This document shows positions 49,253 to 61,105 of a DNA stretch of 64,000 bases, one piece after another. The notes below the pieces were generated by a model. That model was not told the origin of the DNA. It was given only the letters and a program-made list of their open reading frames with translations, and did not search any database. The stretch is from Cladocopium goreaui (lineage: Eukaryota; Sar; Dinophyceae; Suessiales; Symbiodiniaceae). The stretch is from the NCBI GenBank assembly GCA_947184155.2, contig CAMXCT020002005.1:1-64000 (forward strand), given 5' to 3'. The number at the start of each line of letters is the position of its first letter. The first letter of the stretch is position 1. Both the position numbers and the translations under genes were made by a program.

Positions 49253-50140
49253 CTCACAACCAGCGAAGAATGCAACTGGTTGCAATCCACTTTGGGATTC
49301 CATGATTTTGAACCAAAATATCTGAGCCAAACGGCTCCAATGTGACTTCATACTCTGCCCGGAATTCTTCAACCTGCTACAGTAACCTCAGTCAATGCCC
49401 TTGGGGATGGCTAGAATCACCGAAAATCTCGACACTGACTGGTTCATTGATATCCAGTGTCAAAAAGATTGCTCTGATCCAATAAGGGCGCAGAATATTT
49501 AACATGCTATTGCTTCACAGTTCCCCTGACCGCGCATTTTCGACTCAACTTTCTACAGATTGAACGAACGAAGGTTTTCACCTCAGATGGTTGCACTCCA
49601 AAAGCCCCTCGAAAGGCAATGGAGCCTGGCCACATGAACCGCAGTAATCTATGGGTCGAAGATTCTCAAATGTCCAAGTCAATTTGTATGAGATCCTCAG
49701 TTCCTGCTCCTATTCAGGTGTGATTCATTCTGTCAACCCAACTATTCGGGATATCATCATAGAATTCCACCCCATTCGATGTTGAAGACATTTTAAGACC
49801 CATTAAAACAGGACATGTACCGAGAAGTGCGAACATTTGCCAAGATAAAACAGAACATTCACCAATTTACCAACCCCAACAATCCAAGTTAACCTAAGTC
49901 AATCCAAGTCGATCGAAGTCACGTCCTATTCCGAACGCCTTTGCAGCGCGGCCGCGGCAGAACACATCGGCCAAAGGTCACATGCCGCGCTGCCTGGGAG
50001 ACATCTTGAGATGTGGTGCAAAATTACACCGGCATAACCCCAGATGAAAAAGTCTTCACACCAAGGATGCTGTCCTACAGAAGTTCCTTGTCATCCCGGC
50101 CCAGCAAAACATGTTTTTCAACGCAAGATATCTTTTAAGT
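49253..50140. other. no supported gene
   Basis: Unique sequence. A CTGAGCCAAACGGCTCC string at 49323-49339 loosely resembles the reverse complement of the spliced leader but has mismatches, and no gene is adjacent. Confidence 0.4.
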
Positions 50141-50760
50141 CGATCCGTGAAAAAGCGTGAGAAAGTTGCAGTGCTCAACCACATGTATGCCGGCACAGTA
50201 ATCAAAACTAAACGAAACCTTTTATACAACATTTCTTCATGTCGATCCAACAGCAATTTCTTTGCGCGCACATTTCCATTCCAGCCCATTAAGCAAAAGC
50301 AAAACAACGGCTTCTCTTTCCAAGCAAAATCTTTTCCGTTTCCATTCGTTAAACAGAAAAGGTCACACAAGGACATTTTGTTCCCGGCCCAATAAGCAAT
50401 ACAAACCGAAGCTAGTACACCAGTACACCACTCAATTTTCAACCGGACGCAAAAGTTCCAACCTTTCCAAATCCACAACTCTTGGAAATGGGAACCCGTG
50501 GTTCCAAGGGGGAACCCGCAGGTCTTGGAGACACAAACACAATCTCTCTCCGGCCAATGCAAAACAAAGCGGTTCCTATTCCCGAACCTTTTCGCATGTC
50601 GGTACAGTGAGCAGTGGTGTTGCGCAAACATCTTTTGATCACAAAAACACTCTTGCCGGCCCATTGAGCAAAACAAAGCGAACCCTTTTGTACAACTTTT
50701 TCATATCAGTCTCGGTAAGCAATTGTTTTACAGAGCACCTGCACAGCACCTGCACGCCTG
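50141..50760. repeat. strongly diverged tandem repeat, unit about 100-130 bp
   Basis: Recurring ordered motifs: GGCCCATT/GGCCAAT, AGCAAAACAAAGCG, CCTTTT(A/G)TACAAC, TTTTTCATATCAGTC-like, GTAAGCAAT, and TTTGCGC/GTTGCGCAAAC. Copies are recognisable near 50190, 50285, 50390, 50550 and 50660, with many substitutions. Long open frames on both strands (for example 50056-50676 minus) arise from the lack of stops in this repeat, not from a gene. Confidence 0.5.
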
Positions 50761-52079
50761 GACAGTACCCAGCCCAGCACCCTGCAGAGCACCCTGTAGA
50801 GCACGAGGCGGAAAAGTTCGCCACCAACAACCCACCAACAAGAGAAGCAAGAACCCACCTATGGGGAACAGGGGAACAAAGTATTTTTCAAAGTATACAT
50901 TATAGATTTAAGAGGATACCCTTCAATCATCTAGAAAGCATTCCAAGAACAAGATGAGGACCCAATGCTGAAGATCAGCCAGCGGGCTTTTCAGCTCAAG
51001 GGGAGAGATGTTTTTTCAGTTCCAGCTGCCTTTAACACAGCAACATACTAACATTTTAACAAACCTGCAGGCTTGATAAAGCCATAGAGCGTTCATAGAA
51101 ATTCGCGGGCATTGTCCGGTGAAGACTTACATGGAGCCAGAAAAAGGGAGCCTGGTAAACAATTTTCTTTTGCAATGTTCATTCCTTTCCGTGTCAGGTT
51201 TCAAGGTTAAGGAATCTATAGGTATGTGTAGTGTCCTGTGTCTTTGGCGCAGCTGTGCCTGGTGTAGTTGGCGGTTGAAAAAGTCACACAAGTCTTTCAG
51301 CTCAGCTTCAGCAGACCTAAGCTTCAGCTCACATCAGCTAACTTCAACGTCAAGCTCTTAGTGAAGTGCCAACTCACGCCACATGTCACGCCACTTGTCA
51401 CGCCATGGTCCTAAGATCCCTGACGTTTTTAGCATAGGAAAGGCCAAGAGAAGGAGTCCACTCCAACAAGGCGGCAGCACTTCCAAGCCGTTCCCTGCGC
51501 CGTGCCGCAGCAAAGGAGTTTTGCCAGAACCCACCTACGATCCCACGAAAAGATCCCATGAAAAAATGCCCATTGGGATTGAAGCACTTTCAAAGCCCAA
51601 AAGCACCTTGCACTGCGTCAAGAAATCATTTGCCCTCATCCAAAGATGTGAACAACACCCTACCCTCAACGCATGCTGCGCCTGTCTGCCAAGAGAAGCC
51701 CCGCGAAACCGGCCATAAATGATCCTTGCAGCATCAGCACCAATAAAATCTGGAAGCCTTTTGACCTGTTTGTATGTGTGCTTGTGTGTGTGTTGCTTGA
51801 TTGTCTTTGACGTCATTTCAAACTTTGTTTACATGGTATTCTCCTATCGAGACAATTTATTTCTTTGGGGACTTGATTTTGGATGTTTTTGGATATTATA
51901 TCTTGGCGTCTTCTTGCACCTGCTGATCGGGTTTGACTTTATCGGAATTCCTTCATACTCGTATACCGCTTCGAGGAGATCTACCCTAGGTCCTTGGTTT
52001 AATCATGTTTAATCTGATTGGACGTGATGGGATTCAGTTCCCAACGGATCACTACAATGATCCAGTTCTTGTCTAGTGT
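50761..52079. other. no supported gene
   Basis: Unique sequence with no convincing exon. T-rich from 51740 onward (GTTTGTATGTGTGCTTGTGTGTG). Confidence 0.4.
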
Positions 52080-52565
52080 GTGTGTGTGGACCATCTAAAA
52101 AGATGTAAAACTTCTAAACATCCTTTTTTAAAGCAGGGGGTAGCGGCAGATCATTTGGGACCGCTACCAACGAAGACACCCATTTGATCTGGTGATACAG
52201 ATTGGGACGCCAATCTGCGTACCTGCACCAATTTTCATTTTCATCAATGGCGACCGGCTAAGCCAAGTACCGGCATGTCGTTTGGTTTTTTCCAATTTCC
52301 ACTATGGATGATGCTGCATCTGAACCTTCTTCAGAACTTCGGTGTCAACAGGTTTCAATCCACTGTACGGTTTTCGCAATCTGATTTAATGCTGACGTCG
52401 TTAGATGGAACAGTTGCTTTTTGCAAGGACAAAGAAAGAATTCTTCTACAATGGTTTTCTCGCCAAGTCATTCAATTTTCGCCTGTCAGACTTTAGGGGA
52501 TTGTTTGTGCACGTACGATGCATTCCACAACAGAAATTCGCAATGATGTTTCTGAGCAAGTGTGT
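52080..52565 (+). repeat. 486-bp direct repeat, copy 1
   Basis: Nearly identical to 53436-53920. I saw one indel (6 versus 5 T after TTTGG) and one substitution (ACAATGGTTTT versus ACAATGATTTT). Both copies begin and end in GTGTGTG. Each contains two hairpins: AAAAAGATGT...ACATCCTTTTT (52097-52128) and GGTAGCGG...CCGCTACC (52139-52168). Orientation is given relative to copy 2 only. Confidence 0.9.
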
Positions 52566-53435
52566 CATTCCTGCTGTATACGTCAAGTTGGCAGGAACCC
52601 TTCGGGGAAAGCCTTTCCAGGCTAACAATTGACAGTAAATCGATGTCTGAATTTACACTTTTGAATTAGTAATTCGTTTAAGTAATGTGAACCGCTGGCC
52701 TTTTTTCAGGGTCTCACACGTCGGTCGAGTGCGTGTTGAACAACTGGCCGCTGCAAGTGGCTTCACCATTTTCCTGAGATGCAAGGGTTTGTAGCCTGAC
52801 GCCACGTCAACAACCTTTCTGTTGCTTCAAGAGACTGCCCGCAGCCATTTTCACATGAACAGGTAACAGGACATGCTTTACAGGTGTGGTCTCTTTCTTT
52901 TGGTTACTTTGGTGAGGTTCAATTGTGCACCTAATTCAGGGGTTGAACACGTTAGCCGTCCAGAGGGTTGTGACTTGAATGCCGAGGGCCTTTGAGCCTT
53001 ATCACGAACTTTGCATGCGTTGTGGATGCATCATGTCATTAACTAGTTCCCCATGGGTCCCTATTTCATGTGTTCTTGCGTTCTCCTCTCTACAGGTAGG
53101 TTTGGCCCGTTGCGTGCTGAGGTTGTTGTGGGTTTTTCGCCGTGTCAGGTTGGTTCAGGCGCTTCTGTCCTCCCCCTCCTCCGCTGGTCTTGTTCCGTTT
53201 TCCATCGGCCTCCGCTTTTCTTTTCCCTTGCCTTTCCAGGGTTGCCCGTTCTGGGCTAGGTTTCATGTGTTGGTGGTTGCTCTTTCCCTCTTCTTTTGCG
53301 TTCCCCTCTTTGCGTCCTGGTTAAGTAACACTTTCATCTCATTGTCATCTTCACCTCATTTTCATTTCCCTTTTTCTTCATTTTCATCTCATTGTCGGGA
53401 CCTCAGTTGCCGAAACAGCCTCGCGGCAGCGAGGC
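52566..53435. other. spacer between the 486-bp repeats
   Basis: 870 bases of T-rich sequence. No retroelement domains, primer-binding site or polypurine tract were found, so the flanking repeats are not clearly LTRs. Confidence 0.5.
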
Positions 53436-53920
53436 GTGTGTGTGGACCATCTAAAAAGATGTAAAACTTCTAAACATCCTTTTTTAAAGCAGGGGGTAGC
53501 GGCAGATCATTTGGGACCGCTACCAACGAAGACACCCATTTGATCTGGTGATACAGATTGGGACGCCAATCTGCGTACCTGCACCAATTTTCATTTTCAT
53601 CAATGGCGACCGGCTAAGCCAAGTACCGGCATGTCGTTTGGTTTTTCCAATTTCCACTATGGATGATGCTGCATCTGAACCTTCTTCAGAACTTCGGTGT
53701 CAACAGGTTTCAATCCACTGTACGGTTTTCGCAATCTGATTTAATGCTGACGTCGTTAGATGGAACAGTTGCTTTTTGCAAGGACAAAGAAAGAATTCTT
53801 CTACAATGATTTTCTCGCCAAGTCATTCAATTTTCGCCTGTCAGACTTTAGGGGATTGTTTGTGCACGTACGATGCATTCCACAACAGAAATTCGCAATG
53901 ATGTTTCTGAGCAAGTGTGT
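53436..53920 (+). repeat. 485-bp direct repeat, copy 2
   Basis: Same orientation as 52080-52565. The junctions GAGGC/GTGTGTGTGG and AAGTGTGT/GTGTCTC show the copy edges inside GT runs. The hairpin sequences are conserved. Confidence 0.9.
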
Positions 53921-55453
53921 GTGTCTCAGTTTATGTCCACTTCGTCAGATGTCTTGCTGACCCAGGGAGACGGAGTTTTGAGAGCTGACATGACCCACAA
54001 GGTGCCAACAAAACAGTCAGATGTCAAGATAGTTGTCAAGAGTTGTCAACCGACCATAGCCATAAACCATCAGGCTTGCCAACCACTGTGATTATGTGGC
54101 CCCTTGTCTTTGCTGACCAAGAGACCCAAAGTTCGTCTCGCACATTTCGATCCACATCATCACAGGCCGGGCAGTCTAAGCGTTTTCTCCAAAGCTGAAA
54201 AAAGCGATTCCAACCAGGATCGGCGTAGCCTCGTTGGATCCAAACCGTGGTACACCAGTTACCCAACAAGCTCTTTTAACATTGTTGGCAGGAATCAAAA
54301 GATTGGTACTCCAAGCCAGAAGATGCCAGAAGATGGCGGAAGATGGCAGAAATATGAACTACTTTAGCCAAAAACAGCATGGTCATGTGTGCCAAGTTTA
54401 AACATGCTGGAGCAAGTTGAAACAAGTAGCAGGCTCTTGGAAAGACTTGAGCTGAGATCCAGTGAAAGTCTTCAGGCGGTGCAATCATCTCGCGAAAGAA
54501 GATGATGCCATAGCCGGAGTAGTACCGAGCATGCTCTGCTACCCTGTGCAGTGAGGGGAACAGTTCGCGAGATTGAGATGGCAGCCCTCCGATTTTTGAA
54601 CACTCAACTTCTGTATGTCTACCGAGCTTGGAAAATCAGCACTCTGAACAAAACCTACACAGGAAATTCCAGGACACAATCCTCGCATGTCACAACTCGG
54701 GGGTCCCAGCCCACATGTCAGACAATATCACTCATCACATCTCATCACCCGAGCACATCGTGATCGTCATGAGCAGAAATCATGTCACCATGGGCCCACC
54801 AGGCCGCGCCCACCTCTTTGTCTCCAGTCCGAAATCGCCACCGTAGATCAACGCCACGCGCTGCACAGCGCTGCGATGTATATCTTTGGTGAGGTGTAAA
54901 CAACAGAACAGAACAAAACAGCATAGAACAACATTTGAACGTGGATGACCCACTAAACGATCCAAAGAACATCTTAGGTGTCAAGAATGTCAAGATTGGA
55001 AGTCAATTGTAAGTTGGTCCAGAGTCCAAACCAGCTGGCGAGACAAAGACGACGAGTCCCAACGAGTCACAACGAGTCAGCTCGAAAGAGAAACGAACCT
55101 TCTTGGGCACCCGCTTCTCAAACACTTTGGATAATCCACAACGCCAAATGTTTCAAGATCTTGGAAGTGATGAATTAGCCGCTCCGAAATCTTTATCAGT
55201 CAACAACTGAGCTTTGATCTTGGACACATATGCTGTGTTGTTCCTTTGAGATTGAAGCTAAAACCAACTCTCGAGGGGCCATGTCTTGCTCGTTTAGTTA
55301 GTTTAGTTTAGATTATAGAATCTGCAGAATGTACTCCAGCAATGTCCAGAAATCTCCAGCATCCACTGTAGATATTCCCACCTCTGCAGGGTATCCTGCA
55401 TTTCGTACCACATCAAAGAAGGGCAATGGATCACAGCCCTGCGCAGGGCCCAC
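53921..55453. other. no supported gene
   Basis: Unique sequence downstream (in gene sense) of the minus-strand exons at 55.5-56.2 kb. It could hold further exons that I could not define. Confidence 0.4.
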
Positions 55454-56192
55454 CTGCCAAGGACCAAGGACTTGAAGCCTTTTGGTGGAAGTTTCTCTTC
55501 ATCTGGTGCAGGAACTTGCTGGGTTCCAACTCGAGACATTTCCGTCGCAACTGTTGCAACAACTGAAGCTACCTGACCTTGCCGTAGATGACTCCATCGA
55601 ACTCATGACCTCAGCCATGGCGTCACTGCAAGCACTCAGCGACCATCAAGCTTCATTCTGAGACATCCAAGAAATTTACACGATGGACCTGGCTCAAAAC
55701 CGCAAATGATAAACCATCCTAAGCCATCCCATGGTTCCTCGGGGCCCTGCGGAACAGACTGTCAGGCACTGCATCACGTTCAGCTTGCGTCGCTAGGTCC
55801 TGGTCAACTGGCGCACATCACATCGCATCGCATCACACACGGGCAACGTTTACAATCCAATCGTGTCGCATCGCATTGCATCGCATCGCATCGCTGCAAT
55901 GTGCTGCACCTTCAGGCTCAATCGTCTGGCATAGGAAAAACCATAGCCGTACATCCTGTGGCACCGCTGGAAGCATGTGGCAGCATGTAACAGTCATGTA
56001 ACAGTCATGTAACATGGTGTGACAGCACCGGGACCTTTGCCGTAGATCTTCTTCGTGAATCCTGCGCAGGGCAGTTCGGATGTGAGCTGAAGACTCCAGA
56101 AGTAGACAAGAATCGCAGTAGAGAATGGTCACGCTCACCACAAGTTGGAGCCATTGAAAGCATGTTCGCAGAAGAGAGGACCCCCAAGGTTC
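55454..56192 (-). CDS. three linked exons of a membrane-protein-like gene (partial)
   Basis: Exons 56192-56035, 55955-55910 and 55572-55454 follow acceptors GGAGCAG/G, GCCACAG/G and GGTCAG/G, and end at donors GTCCCG, GTGCAG and GTGGGC. Phases join exactly (2+1, then 0/0). The first encodes EPWGSSLLRTCFQWLQLVVS and VTILYCDSCLLLE, a hydrophobic segment long enough to span a membrane, then HIRTALRRIHEEDLRQ; the second MYGYGFSYARRLSLK; the third VASVVATVATEMSRVGTQQV and PDEEKLPPKGFKSLVLG. No family recognised. A possible last exon starts at about 55398 but would need an intron under 60 bases. Confidence 0.45.
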
Positions 56193-56999
56193 CTGCTCCA
56201 CACTCTTGTGTCAAACAGTGTAAACTGTTAGCAAGTACGTATAGGTGTGTATTGTATGTATGTACATTATATTATGTACCGTAGTCGTTGCTTCTCTTTC
56301 TCTCTGCTCTCTCTCTCTCTCTCGCCACGGTCTCCCAGCTGTCCAGGGATCGCTATCTTTTGCCAAATACCAGAAATTGGACCTGGCCGCCGAAATTGGC
56401 CCATGACATCCCCAGACCTTCACCAAAGTGATTGAATGGCCCATGGCACAAACCGCCTTGATGTTGATCACGGATGTTAGATGGTGCCATTCTGCATTCC
56501 GTTGATGTCTCATATCTTATCAATCTCATCCACGCCTGTGCACAGTCTCCTCAGGCCATATACTGGGATCTGGTTCCATGGCCTGGGGTTCCGCAGTGAG
56601 AGCACGGCAACAGAATTGACAGAGTGCAAATGCTACCTCTATGTCTATACCATTTCTCTATGACCCAATTGAAACTTGTTTTTAAGTCCGTTTGAAAGGA
56701 CAGTGTGTGAAAATAAACACAACTTTACCCATTTATACCAATTTCATGAATTCAATGCAGATGTGGTGGGCAAAGACAGAGTCAGTCACCCGAGTCAGTC
56801 GCCCCAAACGTCCGAGTCAGTAACCCCATAGGGCAAAGTCAGTCGCGGATGAACATTGCCACAGGATGCAGGGAAACCATGAACGGGAGACAGAGAGTCA
56901 GCAACCAAGAGTCAGTCACCCCTCGAAAGCCGGGAGGAGGATGAAGGAACCCGGAGGAAAACAGAAAGTCAGCAACAAAGAATCGGTCACCCATGAAAT
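56193..56999. other. intergenic stretch with GAGTCAGTCACC motifs
   Basis: A CT microsatellite lies at 56294-56325. From 56776 the motif GAGTCAGTCACCC and variants (GAGTCAGTCGCC, GAGTCAGTAACC, AGTCAGCAACC) recur about eight times up to the start of the ATCT satellite. Confidence 0.6.
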
Positions 57000-59101
57000 C
57001 TATCTATCTATCTAATCTATCTAATCTATCTAATCTTATCTAATCTTATCTAATCTATCTAATCTATCTAATCTTATCTAATCTTATCTAATCTATCTAA
57101 TCTATCTAATCTTATCTAATCTTATCTAATCTATCTAATCTATCTAATCTTATCTAATCTATCTAATCTATCTAATCTTATCTAATCTATCTATCTATCT
57201 ATCTATCTAATCTATCTAATCTTATCTAATCTTATCTAATCTATCTAATCTATCTAATCTTATCTAATCTATCTAATCTATCTAATCTTATCTAATCTTA
57301 TCTAATCTATCTAATCTATCTAATCTTATCTAATCTTATCTAATCTATCTAATCTATCTAATCTTCTAATCTTATCTAATCTATCTAATCTATCTAATCT
57401 TATCTAATCTTATCTAATCTATCTAATCTATCTAATCTTATCTAATCTTATCTAATCTATCTAATCTATCTAATCTTATCTAATCTTATCTAATCTATCT
57501 AATCTATCTAATCTTATCTAATCTATCTAATCTATCTAATCTTATCTAATCTTATCTAATCTTATCTAATCTATCTAATCTATCTAATCTTATCTAATCT
57601 TATCTAATCTATCTAATCTATCTAATCTTATCTAATCTATCTAATCTATCTAATCTATCTAATCTTATCTAATCTTATCTGTCTATCTAACTATCTACCT
57701 ATCCTATTTATCTTATCTTATCTTATCTTGTCTTATCTATCTATACTAATCCAATCTAATCTATCTAATTAATCTAATCTTATCTAATCTTATCTAATCT
57801 TATCTAATCTTATCTAATCTTATCTCATCTGTCTAATCTTATCTAATCTTATCTGTCTATCTAGATATCTATCTACCTATCCTATTTATCTTATCTTATC
57901 TTATCTTGTCTTGTCTTGTCTTGTCTATCTAGACTAATCTAATCTATCTAATCTATCTAATTTATCTAATCTATCTAATCTATCTAATCTATATAATCTA
58001 TCTAATCTATCTAATCTTATCTAATATTATCTAATCGTATCTAATCTTATCTAGTCTTATCTAATCTTATCTAATCTTATCTGTCTATCTAGCTATCTAT
58101 CTACCTATCCTATTTATCTCATCTTATCTTATCTTGTCTTATCTATCTAAACTAATCTAATCTATCTAATCTATCTAATCTATCTAATCTATCTAATCTT
58201 ACTCATATTATCTAATATTATCGAATCTTATCTAATCTTATCTAATCTTATCTAGTCTTATCTAATCTTATCTGTCTATCTAGCTAGCTATCTACCTATC
58301 CTATTTATCTTATCTTATCTTATCTTATCTTGTCTTGTCTTGTCTTATCTATCTAATCTATCTAATCTATCTAATCTATCCAATCTATCTAATTTATCTA
58401 ATTTATCTAATCTATTTAATCTATCTGATCTATCTAATCTAATCTATCTAATCTATCTAATCTATCTAATCTATTTAATCTATCTAATCTATCTAATCTA
58501 TCTAATCTATCTAACCTATCTAACCTATCTAACCTATCTAATCTATCTAATCTATCTAATCTATCTAATCTATCTAATCTATCTACTCTATCTACTCTAT
58601 CTACTCTATCTAATCTTTCTAGTCTATCTAGTCTATCTAATCTGTCTAATCTATCTAATCTATCTAATCTATCTAATCTATCTTATTTTATCTAATCTTA
58701 TCTAATCTTATCTAATCTTATCTAATCTATCTAATCTATCTAATCTATCTAACCTGTCTAACCTATCTAATCTATCTAATCTATCTAATCTATCTAATCT
58801 ATCTAATCTATCTAATCTTTCTACTCTATCTACTCTATCTACTCTATCTACTTTTTCTAATCTATCTAGTCTATCTAATCTGTCTAATCTATCTAATCTA
58901 TCTAATCTATCTAATCTATCTTATTTTATCTAATCTTATCTAATCTTATCTAATCTAATCTTATCTAATCTTATCTAATCTTATCTAATCTTATCTAATC
59001 TTATCTAATCTTATCTAATCTTATCTGTCTATCTATCTATCTATCTACCTGTCCTAATTATCTTATCTTATCTAATCTAATCTAATCTATCTATTCTATG
59101 G

Positions 59102-59139
<38 letters not shown>

Positions 59140-59222
59140 ATGTCTATCTATTCTTATCTTATCTTATCTTATCTTTTCTATCTTATCTTATCTTATCTTA
59201 TCTTATTTATCTTATCTATCAG
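57000..59222. repeat. 2.2-kb ATCT / AATCTATCT / AATCTTATCT satellite
   Basis: Almost pure tetra/penta-nucleotide repeat with a higher-order pattern: pairs of TAATCTATC alternate with pairs of TAATCTTATC, and a longer GTCTATCTAGCTATCTATCTACC(TATCC) segment recurs at about 57680, 57860, 58090, 58280 and 59025. A 121-codon Leu/Ile/Tyr frame at 58340-58705 is an artefact. Confidence 0.97.
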
Positions 59223-59264
59223 GAACATCGAAAAACAGAACGTCAACAACGAAGAGTCCCTCAA

Positions 59265-59860
59265 GAAACCTTAACGCAACCCTAAAGAAACCCCAAAGCA
59301 ACACTAAATAGAGCCTAAACCAACCCTCACGCAAACCCTGAAAAAACCCTACATAAACCCTAAACCAAATCTAAATAAACCCTACGACCCAAACCCTACA
59401 GAAACCCTAAACCAACCCTCAATCAAACCCTGACGAAACCCAAATTTCACCTGAAACCAAACCTAAATAAACCCCTAAACCAAGCCTAAATAAATCCAAA
59501 ACCAACACTAAGCAAACCCTAAAGAGACCCTAAAACAAACCTTGACGAAACCCGACATTAACCATTAACCCGAAGCTAACCTCAAATAAAACCTAAACCA
59601 AGCCTGACTATACCCTACATAAAGCCGAAATAAACCCTAATCCAGCCTTCGCACAAACCCTGATGAAACCCTGATGAAACCCTAACTCAAGTTGAAACCA
59701 ACCTTCTAAAGGCCTAAACCAGGCCTAAATAAACCGCAAACCAACGCTAAGTAGACTATAAATAGACCCTAAACCAAACCTTGACGAAACCCTACATTAG
59801 CCCTAAACCAACCCTAAATAAAACCTAAATCAAGCCTGAATATACCCTAAACCGTATGTT
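59265..59860. repeat. degenerate CCCTAAA-like repeat (telomere-like)
   Basis: AACCCTAAA, AACCCTACA, AAACCAACCC, AAATAAACC and similar units succeed one another over about 600 bases. The core CCCTAAA is the complement of the TTTAGGG telomere repeat reported for dinoflagellates and plants, but only a minority of units are exact. It abuts the ATCT satellite and looks like an old interstitial telomeric or subtelomeric tract. Confidence 0.65.
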
Positions 59861-60640
59861 GAGTTGTAAGCTAGAAAGGTCAATGAGTAATCATCTGAAG
59901 AGCCAGTGCCTGAAAGAGACATGCATGTTGCATGTTTCAAAAAAACATGCATGTATTATATTATATAATATAATATAATACAATAAAATATTATATTATA
60001 TTATATTATGTTATGTTATGTTATGTTATATATACAATATGGACATGGAAGCACGTCGCAGTGCAGTCACTCCTCACCCCCAGTGGGGGGGTGGGCGGCG
60101 GAGGGTGACTGACTCTGACGTGGGGGGTGATTGACTCACTGCGCTCTGACTCTGTCAGTGGGTGACTGATTCCGTCTGCTCTCCCTCTCATTTTGAAAAT
60201 GTTCCATGTGTTTCCTTTCAGCTTGTGTCTCGCTGTTCCATACTCTCGTTGGACCCAAGACCTACGTAGATCACAGCAGCTAACTTCAATGATTGTCAGT
60301 CCAGTCCAGCCACTTGAAAGTTTCTCTCAGCGTCAAATTCTTGATCACTTCACAGCCAAATGACAGGAGCGTCCACGATCCGTGAACCTGCCACTTGCTC
60401 GACACAGCAATTTGATTCTCAGAAGTTGAGACTCAGGGACCTACAACTGATCAGCTGATTGGCCGAAATATTAAATCTTTCCCACATGTCTTAAGGTCTC
60501 AAGTCAATGGCACAAACCACACCAGATCCTGGGCTTCATGCTTCAACTTTCCAACAGTCACAACTACTGGAGCCACGCTGATTGCAAAGACATGACCATG
60601 AGGAAAACTTTGATACCTTAATACTGCAAAAATCAAACAC
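59861..60640. other. intergenic stretch; AT tract and inverted GAGTCAGTCACC cluster
   Basis: A TATTATATAATATAAT / TTATGTTATG tract lies at 59949-60034. At 60101-60172 the complement of the 56.8-kb motif occurs (GGGTGACTGACTC, GGTGATTGACTCA, GGGTGACTGATTC). No gene seen. Confidence 0.6.
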
Positions 60641-60970
60641 TCCATACATACATTACATTACATTACATTGCATTACATTGCATTGAATTACATTACCTTG
60701 CATGACATTCCACTACATTACATTACATTGCATTACATTACATTAACATTACATTACATTGCATTGCATTACATTACATTACATTGCATTGCAGTACATT
60801 ACATTACATTGCATTGCATTGCATTACATTGCATTGCATTACATTGCATTGAATTACATTACCTTGCATGACATTCCACTACATTACATTACATTGCATT
60901 ACATTACATTACATTCCATTGCATTACATTACATTACATTACATTGCATTGCATTGCATCACATTACATC
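60641..60970. repeat. CATTA/CATTG pentanucleotide satellite
   Basis: Runs of ACATTACATTGCATT with a duplicated block of about 170 bases: GAATTACATTACCTTGCATGACATTCCACTAC occurs at about 60684 and 60850. No coding content. Confidence 0.95.
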
Positions 60971-61105
60971 CATACCTATATATATATACATATACTGTCA
61001 ATAATGAAAAAGAAGAAAACACATTTATTCATGAACGTGATTGAAGATGTACACACTCCTGGTGACTTCAAGGCTGAAGGCGAAGGTGACGCTCCCGTTT
61101 CTCAC

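Noticed and set aside
49323-49339. Second spliced-leader relic (CTGAGCCAAACGGCTCC)
   Set aside because: Several mismatches and an indel against the leader, and no gene begins nearby.
50056-50676. 206-codon minus-strand gene
   Set aside because: Composition is unusual (many Cys/Trp/Phe), it runs through a diverged repeat, and no domain is recognisable.
52080-53920. LTR pair of a short retrotransposon
   Set aside because: The copies do not begin TG and end CA in a clear way, no primer-binding site or polypurine tract flanks them, and the 870-base interior has no retroelement domain. Kept as a duplication.
58340-58705. 121-codon Leu/Ile/Tyr/Ser frame
   Set aside because: Pure translation of the ATCT satellite.
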